NCBI RefSeq assembly: GCF_034009455.1
Contig: NZ_CP125380.1
Location: 3,423,501 to 3,487,500, forward strand
Direction of reading: 5' to 3'
DNA: 64,000 nt
Source of the DNA: Pseudomonas sp. P5_109
GTDB lineage: Bacteria > Pseudomonadota > Gammaproteobacteria > Pseudomonadales > Pseudomonadaceae
Below the pieces are notes generated by a model. That model was not told the DNA's origin. It ran no database searches and saw nothing but the letters and a program-made list of their open reading frames with translations. Each line of letters starts with the position of its first letter. Within the stretch, counting starts at the first letter, position 1. Positions 1 through 10,032 of the stretch are shown one piece after another. Position numbers and translations under genes: made by a program.

Positions 1-782
1 AACTGCGCGAATTGATTGGCCAACTGGGTGGGCAGCACAACGCTCAAATCCGAATGGGCGACCAGGTGCGCCGCTTGCAGGTAGTTGGGCGTGGTGTAGA
101 CGATTTTTCGCGACAGGCCTTGCTTGCCCAGCCATTGGTCGACCATGCCGCGCGACTGGCCGCCACTCACCCAGAGATGGCGCAGGCCCAGGAAGTCATC
201 CAGCGTGAGTGTGTCGTGTGCCAGCGGATGCTGCTTGCGCACCGCCAGTCGCAGGGTTTCGCTGTGCCAGATCCGACGGGTGAAACGTGCCGGCACTTCT
301 TCGAAGCGCCCCAGCACCATGTCCAGTTCACCCCGGTCCAGCAGCTCGGCGGGAAGGCTGGGGGCGAGGTGGGCGACGTCGATCCGCAGGTTCGGCGCCA
401 GTTCACCCAGGCGCGCAAGCAAAGGCGGCATGCACAGCTGTTCGACAAAGTCGGTGAGGGCGATGCGCACCTGTTGCTGGCTCATGCGTGGGTCGAAGGC
501 TTCGCCGGCATTGAGGGTCTGTTCGATCTGTTGCAAGGCTGCACGAATCGGCCCTTCAAGCGCCAGCGCCCGGGTGGTGGGTTGCATGTGGCGGCCAACG
601 CGCACCAGCAACGGGTCGTCGAACAGTGCGCGCAGGCGGGCGAGGGCGTTGCTGACGGTTGGCTGGCTGAGTGCCAGGCGCTCGGCCGCCCGCGACACGT
701 TCTGCTCGCGCAACAACATATCGAGCACTCGCAGCAAATTCAGGTCGAAGGTTTTTAAATTCAAATTACAAATACCAGGCAT
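1..782 (-). CDS. LysR-family transcriptional regulator (3' end cut by the window edge)
   Basis: About 260 residues are visible, starting MPGICNLNLKTFDLNLLRVL; the C-terminus lies left of the window. The winged helix-turn-helix occupies roughly residues 12-70 (SRAAERLALSQPTVSNALAR), followed by a LysR substrate-binding fold. It is divergent from the acyl-CoA dehydrogenase at 867 with an 84-bp gap, the usual arrangement for a LysR activator and its target, so control of that gene is inferred. The ATG at 782 is preceded by AT-rich DNA rather than a strong Shine-Dalgarno, so the exact start is less certain. Its effector is unknown. Confidence 0.9.
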   Translation of the reverse strand, partial: MPGICNLNLKTFDLNLLRVLDMLLREQNVSRAAERLALSQPTVSNALARLRALFDDPLLVRVGRHMQPTTRALALEGPIRAALQQIEQTLNAGEAFDPRMSQQQVRIALTDFVEQLCMPPLLARLGELAPNLRIDVAHLAPSLPAELLDRGELDMVLGRFEEVPARFTRRIWHSETLRLAVRKQHPLAHDTLTLDDFLGLRHLWVSGGQSRGMVDQWLGKQGLSRKIVYTTPNYLQAAHLVAHSDLSVVLPTQLANQFAQ

Positions 783-785
783 ATG

Positions 786-802
786 AAAATGAAATTTCAA
801 AA
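786..802. promoter_or_regulatory. Candidate LysR operator in divergent promoter
   Basis: The 84-bp gap between the LysR gene and the acyl-CoA dehydrogenase contains the perfect 10-bp palindrome TGAAATTTCA (790-799) within an A/T-rich stretch, unlike the GC-rich surroundings. The role is inferred from position only. Confidence 0.4.
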
Positions 803-866
803 ATAGTAGGCGCCTGCTTAGGGTGGCGGCAATATTTTCCACGCTGACAACCCAAGAGGCCCGGTC

Positions 867-2624
<1,758 letters not shown>

Positions 2625-2673
2625 TGGCGGCACCGTCCCGTGAACACCTGCCTATTAAGGACGAACACTGCAA

Positions 2674-3597
2674 CTGTGGCGAGGGAGCTTGCTCCCGCTG
2701 GGGCGCGAAGCGGCCCTGAAAATTGGTTCTTCACGGAATCCCGGCGAACTGTAGGAGCCGGCTTGCTGGCGATGGACTCCAGTGCGCCGCGTTTATCCGG
2801 TTTACACGCGTCATCGTTAACGACCATCGCTGGCAAGCCAGCTCCTACAAAAGGCCGCGTTGACCTTCACCTGTAGGAGCCGGCTTGCCGGCGATGGACT
2901 CAAGTGCGCCGCGTTTATCCAGTTTGTACGCGTTATCGTTAACGACCATCGCTGGCAAGCCAGCTCCTACAAAAGGCCGCGTTGACCTTCACCTGTAGGA
3001 GCCGGCTTGCTGGCGATGGACTCAAGGGCGCCGCGTTTATCCGGTTCATGCGCGTCATCGTTAACGACCATCGCTGGCAAGCCAGCTCCTACACGGGTCC
3101 GCGTCCTGGTCGAAAATGGATTGACCTTCACCTGTAGGAGCCGGCTTGCTGGCGATGGACTCCAGTGCGCCGCGTTTATCCGGTTTACACGCGTCATCGT
3201 TAACGACCATCGCTGGCAAGCCAGCTCCTACAAGGGACCGCGTCCTGGTCGAAATGATGTGAACACCAAACTGTAGGAGCCGGCTTGCCGGCGATGGACT
3301 CAAGTGCGCCGCGTTTATCCAGTTTGTACGCGTTATCGTTGACGACCATCGCTGGCAAGCCAGCTCCTACAAAAGGCCGCGTTGACCTTCACCTGTAGGA
3401 GCCGGCTTGCTGGCGATGGACTCAAGGGCGCCGCGTTTATCCGGTTCATGCGCGTTATCGTTAACGACCATCGCTGGCAAGCCAGCTCCTACAAGAGACT
3501 GTGTCCGAGTCGAAGGTGAAGTGGCTTCCAAGCCAATAAAAGAACCAAACAATGGGACTGCTGCGCAGTCCAACGGGAGCAAGCTTCCTCGCCACAG
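2674..3597. repeat. REP array 1 nested inside a second REP family
   Basis: Six REP doublets start at about 2750, 2871, 2994, 3134, 3272 and 3396. Each has TGTAGGAGCCGGCTTG(C/T)(T/C)GGCGATGG, a conserved core of about 45 bp (GCGCCGCGTTTATCC ... CGTTAACGA), and the inverse REP CCATCGCTGGCAAGCCAGCTCC. Linkers are of two kinds (short AAAGGCCGCGTTGACC and longer GGTCGAAATGATGTG). The array is bracketed by inverted copies of an unrelated REP-like sequence, CTGTGGCGAGGGAGCTTGC at 2674 and its complement at 3574-3597. Short reading frames here run through the repeats and are not considered genes. Confidence 0.92.
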
Positions 3598-3629
3598 GTG
3601 CTTGGCCTATCTCTTAAGTGAGCACATGT

Positions 3630-4895
3630 TCAGGCCTGTGCGGCGCTGACCTTGCCAGTGACTGCGCAATTCTTGCGGACCGCTTGATACAGCAGGCTGG
3701 ACACCAAGAACCCGACAATAGCCAACACACTCATCAACGAGAACACGTAGTTGTAGCCTTGCTGACCTGGGAAATGGTCAAGGATTGAGCCATAGATGAC
3801 GTAGGCAAACATGCCCGGCGCATAGCCGATCAGGCAACCGATGCCAAAGGCTGAACCGGTGATGTGCTGGGGAATGCCGACTTCACCCATGGGCGCCCAG
3901 AACACGCCTCGCATGGAAAAGACAATCAGCGCGAAGGACAGGGTGGCCGCCATGCCCGCGTAGATGAAACCCGGGCTTTTCGGGATGAGCATGATCACGC
4001 CCATCAGCGGCAACAGCGCCAGGAATGCCCATTTCAGATAGCGGCTGGAGCTCTTGAATTGCTTGTCGGCAATGAAACCACCAGCAGGGCCGCCGAGGAT
4101 CTTGAGGAAGTACTGGTTGATGATGCCGTAGGCGCCCACCAGGGCCACGGGCAGTCCGTACATTTCCTTGAGGTAGGGAATGAAGTAGGTCAGGCCGCAG
4201 TACACGATGTAGACCATGAACACGTTGAGGCTGACCAGCCAGATGCCCGGCACCTTGATGGCCTCGAACAGGTTCGACAAACCGTTCTTCGGCTTGACGG
4301 TCGACTGGGTATTGCCGCTCTTGAGCAGCAGCCAGGTCAGGGTGCCGGCAAGAATGTCGATGACCGAGTAGAAGAGGATCGCCGACTTCAGGCCGTTTTC
4401 ACCGGAGCCCATGGCGACGAAGACGCCCAGCGCAGAGAAGGCCACCAGGGTATCAATGACGCCGCGCCCGCCTTCGAGCAGGCCGAACAGGCGTCCCTGC
4501 TCCTTATCGTCGCCGAGGTTGCGGATGGCTTTGAGCAGCGAAGGCCAGAAGATGCAGTCGGCACACACGGCCAGCAGGCAGAACACAATCAGCAGATTGC
4601 TGAAGGGCGGAAAAGTCGCCAGGTAGAGCCCGAGGCTGCCGGTACCGATCAGGCCAAGGGGGATCAACTTGCGCGTGTCGTACCGGTCGGCGAGCATGCC
4701 GCCCACCACGAACAGCGCGGTGGCGATGATGGCGTTGGCGCTCAGCAGCACGCCGATTTCAGTGTGGGACAGCCCCATGAATTCCTGCATGGGGATGTAA
4801 AAGGCGTCCTTGAGATTCGCCAGCTTGTAGATGGTGCCACCACCGAGGATGAGAATCAGGAATCTGAGCCATTTGGCCTTGTCATGGGATGTCAT
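3630..4895 (-). CDS. MFS transporter, YihN-like
   Basis: 421-residue inner-membrane carrier with twelve predicted helices. From the N-terminus (LILGGGTIYKLANLKDAFYIPMQE) through GLTYFIPYL and VGAYGIINQYFLKILGGP it resembles E. coli YihN, a transporter of uncertain substrate encoded in the sulfoquinovose locus. The start is well set: GGAGAA lies just upstream of the ATG, and the segment AACAATAA overlapping the start is a possible Hfq/Crc target. It follows the TIM-barrel gene on the same strand with a 50-bp gap, suggesting one operon that imports and isomerises a sugar-like compound. The substrate is inferred only as a small polar carbohydrate or derivative. Confidence 0.88.
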   Translation of the reverse strand: MTSHDKAKWLRFLILILGGGTIYKLANLKDAFYIPMQEFMGLSHTEIGVLLSANAIIATALFVVGGMLADRYDTRKLIPLGLIGTGSLGLYLATFPPFSNLLIVFCLLAVCADCIFWPSLLKAIRNLGDDKEQGRLFGLLEGGRGVIDTLVAFSALGVFVAMGSGENGLKSAILFYSVIDILAGTLTWLLLKSGNTQSTVKPKNGLSNLFEAIKVPGIWLVSLNVFMVYIVYCGLTYFIPYLKEMYGLPVALVGAYGIINQYFLKILGGPAGGFIADKQFKSSSRYLKWAFLALLPLMGVIMLIPKSPGFIYAGMAATLSFALIVFSMRGVFWAPMGEVGIPQHITGSAFGIGCLIGYAPGMFAYVIYGSILDHFPGQQGYNYVFSLMSVLAIVGFLVSSLLYQAVRKNCAVTGKVSAAQA

Positions 4896-4946
4896 TATTG
4901 TTCTCCAGGCTTGATTGGGTAGGCAGTGCCGCCAGGCACGTCAGGT

Positions 4947-6017
4947 TCAGGCGTCAGCGCAATGGGCCAGGGTCAACTCGGCCAGGGTGCGGAATTCCGC
5001 CAGCAGGCTTCGTACATAGGCGACCTGGTTGTTGGCCCAACGGTGTTCGCCGGCGAGCATCTGCTCCAGGGAGAAGCCTTGCGGCAGCGCTGTTTCACTC
5101 ATTTCCCGGTAGGCAATGAACGGGTCGGCGGCTTCGTCGAGCTGGCGGAATGCCGGGGCGACGTAGTGGTTTTCCTGCTCGAGAATGAAGGCGATCACTT
5201 GCGGGGTTGATTCGCCGAGCATCAGCAGCTCGAACAGCAAGCGGGCGTTGGGCAGGTCGTCTTCGTCACACCCTTGCAGCACGCCGTAATGCCCGAAGCC
5301 GTTTTGCTCAGGCACGATGCGCACACCCTTGAGGTGGGTCTGGCGTATGTGCGGCGCGAGATTTCGCAGTGCCGCAAGGGGTTGTTCGCAGGCATTGATC
5401 ATGTTGCCAAAGTCGAACAGGGCGTGCAGGCGAGGGTGATTCAGCCGGCTCAACAGCTGCGCGATCTCGTCGCTCTTGAGTTCCTCATGCTGCTCGAAGT
5501 CGAAGTACAGGTCGTGCTCGTCAGCCTGCTGCGCGAGGTAGTGCAGGTCCGACTCGATCACGTCCATGACCCGCGACAGCGCCCCTTCGTAGCGTGAGTA
5601 GACACGGATATTGCGGGTGCCCACCGCCTTGGCAATGGCGATCACTTGATCGACGTCTTTTTTCAAGGTGCTGCTGATTTCCAGATGCACATCCAACCCG
5701 AGGGAATTGGCCTTGTCTGCAAATGCCTGAAGTTGCGCAGGTGCCATTTGACTCAGGCTGTTTTCCTCGCCGTCGAGCAAGTGCAGGCTCAGCCCCTGCA
5801 GCTCGTGGCGATAGGCGAAGTCCAGCAGGTCGGCAGGTGTCACGCGACCGTGGGTCAGGTTGGTCAGCAAGGGATAGGCGTGGGCAAACAGGCGCAGTTG
5901 CGCCAGTCGGTCGAGCAACCGGCGGGCCAGTGCCTCGGTCAATGCGGGGGGAGCCTCGGCCTCGACAGCCTTATGGCTGAGCAGGGCGTTGAATCGTTCC
6001 TGGATCTTATTGTTCAT
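4947..6017 (-). CDS. Xylose-isomerase-like TIM-barrel protein (sugar isomerase/epimerase)
   Basis: 356 residues from MNNKIQERF; this ATG has AGGA nine bases upstream and is preferred over an upstream in-frame start at 6041. The AP-endonuclease-2/xylose isomerase-like fold is indicated by the ordered acidic and histidine segments DFEQHEELKSDE, ALFDFGN, QTHLKG and FILEQENHY, which typically supply metal ligands. Enzymes of this fold interconvert keto and aldo sugars or act as epimerases or dehydratases. Its partner is the YihN-like transporter downstream. The exact reaction is not determined. Confidence 0.82.
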   Translation of the reverse strand: MNNKIQERFNALLSHKAVEAEAPPALTEALARRLLDRLAQLRLFAHAYPLLTNLTHGRVTPADLLDFAYRHELQGLSLHLLDGEENSLSQMAPAQLQAFADKANSLGLDVHLEISSTLKKDVDQVIAIAKAVGTRNIRVYSRYEGALSRVMDVIESDLHYLAQQADEHDLYFDFEQHEELKSDEIAQLLSRLNHPRLHALFDFGNMINACEQPLAALRNLAPHIRQTHLKGVRIVPEQNGFGHYGVLQGCDEDDLPNARLLFELLMLGESTPQVIAFILEQENHYVAPAFRQLDEAADPFIAYREMSETALPQGFSLEQMLAGEHRWANNQVAYVRSLLAEFRTLAELTLAHCADA

Positions 6018-6129
6018 TCGAGTCGTTCCTGGTTCAGACACCGGGTCTACCGGCGCAGCCTTTATCGCGCCAGTCAGGAACTCTCGATAGATCCATTATC
6101 AGTTAAATCATAAGACCACTTGCGTTGCG

Positions 6130-7638
6130 TCAAGTGGCCTGTTGCAGATAACCCATTGTGTCCAGGGCCTGGGCCAGCGCTTCGACGCGTGCCTGGGCCT
6201 GGTCTTCGGGGGTGCTGGCAAAGCCGATCAGCAGCGCCGGCGGCAAGACATGTTCGACGCAGTAGTCGCTCAGGGGATAGGTATGAATGCCATGCTGGCC
6301 GAGCTCCCTGGCCAGGGCATCGTCATCGAGATGCGCGGGTAACCAGGCGATCAGGTGCATGCCGGCTTCCACCGGCGTGATCCTGAAGAAAGTCCCCAGG
6401 CGTTTCTGCAGGTGTTTGACCAGCGCCTGCTGGCGAGCCTGGTACAGCGCACGCATTCGACGGATATGGCCGAGGAAGTGGCCTTCGCGCATGAAGTCTG
6501 CCGTGACGGCCTGGAGCAGGGTGGGCGGGCTGCGGTCCATGACCGCCCGCAGGGTGCAGAAGGGTTCGATCAAGGCGTTGGGCAGTATCACGTAACCCAG
6601 GCGCAGCGACGGGAACAGTACTTTGCTGAACGTTCCGGCGTAGATGACCCGGGCCCATTGGTCCATGGCATAGAGTGCCGGCAGGGGGCGGCCGTTGTAG
6701 CGAAACTCACTGTCGCAGTCGTCTTCGATGATCCAGCTTTGATTGTGGGCGGCCCAGTCGATGAGCTCCTGGCGCCGCGCATAACTCATGGTGATGCCCA
6801 ACGGATGCTGGCGCGAAGGCGTGGTAAACACCAGGCGGGCGTCAGGACACCGGGCCAGGCCTTGCTGGACATCGATGCCCTGTTCGTCGATACGCAAAGG
6901 AACCACCAGACCACCCTGGGCCTGCAGCGCAATGCGCGCCGCGATATGCCCCGGGTCCTCCATCCAGAAGCTGTCCTGCGGATTGAGCAACAGCATGCCC
7001 AGCAGGTTGAAGGCTTGCTGGGCGCCGGAAACGATGACCACCTGCTCGGCCGTGCAGTCGATGCCGCGGGCATCGAATACGTATTCGGCAATCGCCTCGC
7101 GCAGGGCCAGCAGTCCCTGTAGTTCGCCATAGCCGAGCATGGCCTTGGTCGGCTTGTGCAGGTGGCGGTTCATCAGCCGCTTCCAGACCGTTTGCGGAAA
7201 CGCATCGTAGGCGCTGTGGCTGGGCAGGAACGAGGTCGGGCTGCCGGTCGCCCAGTCGGCATAGGAAACACCACGGAAATGATCGCTGCGCAACGACAGC
7301 ACGGACTGGCTCAGATTGGACAGGCGGGGAGGTTGGCGCTGACTCTCTTCGTCATCAATACCACGGCTTTCCCATTCATCGCCGACATAAGTCCCGGCCC
7401 CGGTGCGCGACGTCAGGAAACCTTCGGCGATCAGTTGATCGAACGCATTGAGAATGCTGATTCGAGAAAGCTGCAGCTCCTTGCTCAGGGTCCGGGTGGA
7501 CGGCAGACGTACGCCGCCCTGAATCCTGCCACTGAGAATCTGTTTGCGAATCTGCAAGTAGAGTTGGCGGTACAAGGGGATCGAACTGGCGCGGTCCAGC
7601 TCGATGCCTGACAACAGCAAACCTGCGGAGGATTTCAT
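6130..7638 (-). CDS. MocR-type regulator (GntR HTH fused to aminotransferase domain)
   Basis: 502 residues from MKSSAGLLLSGIELDR (a longer in-frame extension upstream looks non-coding). The N-terminal GntR winged helix (QIRKQILSGRIQGGVRLPSTRTLSKELQLSR) is followed by a fold-type I aminotransferase-like domain with the PLP lysine in YAGTFSKVLFPSLRLGY. Such proteins sense PLP or amino compounds and act as transcription factors. It lies between the isomerase/transporter operon (same strand, 112 bp away) and the divergent SDR gene, either of which may be its target. Confidence 0.9.
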   Translation of the reverse strand: MKSSAGLLLSGIELDRASSIPLYRQLYLQIRKQILSGRIQGGVRLPSTRTLSKELQLSRISILNAFDQLIAEGFLTSRTGAGTYVGDEWESRGIDDEESQRQPPRLSNLSQSVLSLRSDHFRGVSYADWATGSPTSFLPSHSAYDAFPQTVWKRLMNRHLHKPTKAMLGYGELQGLLALREAIAEYVFDARGIDCTAEQVVIVSGAQQAFNLLGMLLLNPQDSFWMEDPGHIAARIALQAQGGLVVPLRIDEQGIDVQQGLARCPDARLVFTTPSRQHPLGITMSYARRQELIDWAAHNQSWIIEDDCDSEFRYNGRPLPALYAMDQWARVIYAGTFSKVLFPSLRLGYVILPNALIEPFCTLRAVMDRSPPTLLQAVTADFMREGHFLGHIRRMRALYQARQQALVKHLQKRLGTFFRITPVEAGMHLIAWLPAHLDDDALARELGQHGIHTYPLSDYCVEHVLPPALLIGFASTPEDQAQARVEALAQALDTMGYLQQAT

Positions 7639-7854
7639 TATTCGTTCGTCTGGATGGCGTGTGATTTGGCCTGAATTGTAGTCAGGCACCGGGGGTGAGA
7701 AAGGGTATCGAGCGGGGCTGGATATGTCATCCACCGCAGACGTTGATACGGCGCAAAAAAGCTCACCACGCAAGGCATGGCGGGCGCAGCGTTTGGGCTT
7801 TTGCCAAGGAATGTGTTATCACCAGGCCCAACCAAAGGAGTCTCCACATCACTT

Positions 7855-8676
7855 ATGGCCAGCAAGCTCACTTCCAGGATTGCACTCATCACAGGGGCCG
7901 CCCAAGGGATCGGCGCGGCAATTGCGCAACTTTTCGTGCAGGAGGATTGCTTTGTCTACGTCACCGACATCAACGACGAACTCGGCAGCACGGTTGCCAA
8001 CGCACTCGGTGATCGCGCCAGCTATCTGCGTCTCGATGTACGGTGTGAAGAAGATTGGCAGCGAGTGACGACGCAGATCCTGAAGGAGCGCGGCAGGCTG
8101 GACGTCCTGGTGAACAACGCCGCCGTTACCGGATTTGAGCAAGGTGCCGTGCGGCACGACCCGGAGCATGCGCGCCTGGAGGACTGGCACGCCGTACATC
8201 GCACCAATCTCGACGGGGTATTTCTCGGTTGCAAGTACGCCATTCGCGCCATGCGACATGCAGGCGCGGGCTCGATCATCAATGTCTCCTCTCGCTCCGG
8301 ACTGGTCGGCATACCGGGCGCGGCGGCCTACGCGTCGTCCAAGGCCGCCGTTCGCAATCACACCAAGACGGTGGCGCTTTACTGCGCCGGGCAAGGCCTG
8401 AAAGTGCGGTGCAACTCGATTCATCCGGCCGCCATCCTTACCCCCATATGGGAGCCCATGCTGGGCACAGACGCAGGCCGTGAAGAGCGGATGGCGGCCC
8501 TGGTTCGCGACACTCCGCTGAGACGATTCGGGATGCCCGAAGAGGTGGCGGCCATGGCCCTGTTTCTCGCCGCGGATGACTCGACGTACGTCACCGGCAG
8601 TGAGTTCAACATCGACGGGGGGCTCCTGGCAGGCTCGGCGGTGACCCCCACGGCTGTCGATGACAGCGGGGACTAG
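7855..8676 (+). CDS. SDR-family NAD(P)-dependent oxidoreductase
   Basis: 273 residues from [14 protein letters not shown]. The upstream AAAGGAG is about 14 bases away, so the start is probable rather than certain. Classical short-chain dehydrogenase: cofactor motif [13 protein letters not shown], and the catalytic Ser-Tyr-Lys set in INVSSRSG and YASSKAA. The C-terminal [20 protein letters not shown] is typical of the FabG/2,5-dichloro-diol type. It is divergent from the MocR gene, which suggests joint control. Substrate unknown. Confidence 0.92.
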   Translation: MASKLTSRIALITGAAQGIGAAIAQLFVQEDCFVYVTDINDELGSTVANALGDRASYLRLDVRCEEDWQRVTTQILKERGRLDVLVNNAAVTGFEQGAVRHDPEHARLEDWHAVHRTNLDGVFLGCKYAIRAMRHAGAGSIINVSSRSGLVGIPGAAAYASSKAAVRNHTKTVALYCAGQGLKVRCNSIHPAAILTPIWEPMLGTDAGREERMAALVRDTPLRRFGMPEEVAAMALFLAADDSTYVTGSEFNIDGGLLAGSAVTPTAVDDSGD

Positions 8677-8832
8677 CTCCATCCGGTCGTGCGAGCTCAA
8701 GTAATGTCTTAACTTGAACAGTCGCGCAAAATAACCTCTGGCCGGCAGGCACCAACCTGTCTGGTCACGGTCAATAAAACCCGCACGGCCTCACCGCACG
8801 TTTTCCCTCAATTCCATTCGAAGATTTAACCC

Positions 8833-9705
8833 ATGCACCTACGCAAAATTGCAGTTGGGCTGTCGGCCCTTGTTTTGCTTTCAAACGGGGCGCAAGCCCG
8901 CAGCCTGCTGGATCTGCTCAAGCCGCCCACCGCGCAACACGAACAAGCGTCACGCTCGGGCTCGATCAGCCAGCGCGCGGCCCTGGACCTCTACTCGAAC
9001 AAACAAAAGCAGCCAACGTTTGACGGCTGTGCAGAGCTGTTCCCGGCAGCGAATCCGATCAACACCGCCACCGTGCCTGCATCGATGAAGCCCCTGGCGC
9101 TGTGTTCCGACAACTTCGCGGTTTTGTACTCGCAAACCAGCAAGACCCCGCTGGTCGTGGTCGAACGCCTGAATGCGGCCCAGCTGCAGGATGCCAAAGG
9201 AGAGGAACGCACCAACCAGTTCTACCCGGACCCCCGCATCCCCAAGGGCGGGCGCGCGGAGTTGAGCGACTACCGCAGCCAGAAACCGGCCGTGGACCGT
9301 GGTCATCAATCCCCGGCAGCCGATGCACCGAATCCCAATGCCATGGCCCAGTCCTTTGCGCTGTCGAACATGGTGCCGCAAGACCCGACCAACAACCGCA
9401 AGATCTGGAGCAAGGTCGAGGCGGATGTCCGCAAGTTTGCCAAGCGCGCCGATGGCAACGTGTTTGTCTTTACCGGCCCGCTGTTTGACCCAGGCTACTC
9501 GACCATCGGCGACAACCAGGTGTGGGTGCCGACGCGCCTGTTCAAGCTGGTCTACGACGCATCGTCCAAGCGTGCCTGGGCCTATGTGCTGCCGAACGCA
9601 GAAACCCGTATCCAGAAGCCCATGGACTATGAAACCTTCGTGAAGAGTACCGGGCTCAAACTGCTCGGGAACCTGCCCGTGACAGGTTCAGCAGGGCGTA
9701 CCTGA
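8833..9705 (+). CDS. Secreted DNA/RNA non-specific endonuclease (NucA/NUC1 family)
   Basis: 290 residues with a clear signal peptide (MHLRKIAVGLSALVLLSNGAQA), so the enzyme is exported. The beta-beta-alpha-metal nuclease signature DRGHQSPAAD near residue 155 supplies the general-base histidine, and NMVPQDPTNNRKIW contains the metal-binding Asn. Likely function is extracellular or periplasmic degradation of nucleic acid for nutrient use. No immunity-like gene is adjacent, which argues against a toxin role. A terminator-like hairpin follows. Confidence 0.92.
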   Translation: MHLRKIAVGLSALVLLSNGAQARSLLDLLKPPTAQHEQASRSGSISQRAALDLYSNKQKQPTFDGCAELFPAANPINTATVPASMKPLALCSDNFAVLYSQTSKTPLVVVERLNAAQLQDAKGEERTNQFYPDPRIPKGGRAELSDYRSQKPAVDRGHQSPAADAPNPNAMAQSFALSNMVPQDPTNNRKIWSKVEADVRKFAKRADGNVFVFTGPLFDPGYSTIGDNQVWVPTRLFKLVYDASSKRAWAYVLPNAETRIQKPMDYETFVKSTGLKLLGNLPVTGSAGRT

Positions 9706-9722
9706 TGGCTGGATGAGCAGTG

Positions 9723-9755
9723 CCCCGAAGGCTGGATTCATCCTTTGGGGTGTTT
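9723..9755 (+). terminator. Rho-independent terminator after nuclease gene
   Basis: CCCCGAAGG pairs with CCTTTGGGG (one G-T pair) across a 10-nt loop and is followed by TGTTT, 17 bp beyond the nuclease stop codon. Confidence 0.65.
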
Positions 9756-10032
9756 CACTCACGGATTAATAGGGTGCGTGATCGGTGAGAAATAGCGCTT
9801 TGGCATTAATACTTAGTGTTTATTAAAGCACCGAAAGACCGGAAAACAGGTTCGGTTACTTCGCCATGAACCCCACGGAAAAGCGGGTCAAGGAAATAAA
9901 TCCGGCAAGAAGTAACAAATAGTAAAAATGAACTATACCCAATAGGGCAATCGCTCCTGACCCCGGGACATGGTGCCTTTGAAGTTGATCGTCCCTGGAA
10001 CTTCAACGTCATTCGACTGAGAGATTCTGGTT
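9756..10032 (+). promoter_or_regulatory. Long leader of the ornithine decarboxylase operon
   Basis: About 280 non-coding bases precede speC. The 3' part has two overlapping stem options: GGGAC (9965-9969) with GTCCC (9991-9995), and TTGAAGTT (9979-9986) with AACTTCAA (9999-10006). They cannot form together because each loop holds an arm of the other, which resembles a switch or attenuator just before the start at 10033. E. coli speF is known to be controlled by an ornithine-sensing leader; homology to it is not evident here. Confidence 0.4.

Noticed and set aside
9866..9922. 18-codon ORF MNPTEKRVKEINPARSNK as a speFL-like leader peptide
   Set aside because: No Shine-Dalgarno sequence and no similarity to the known ornithine-sensing leader.
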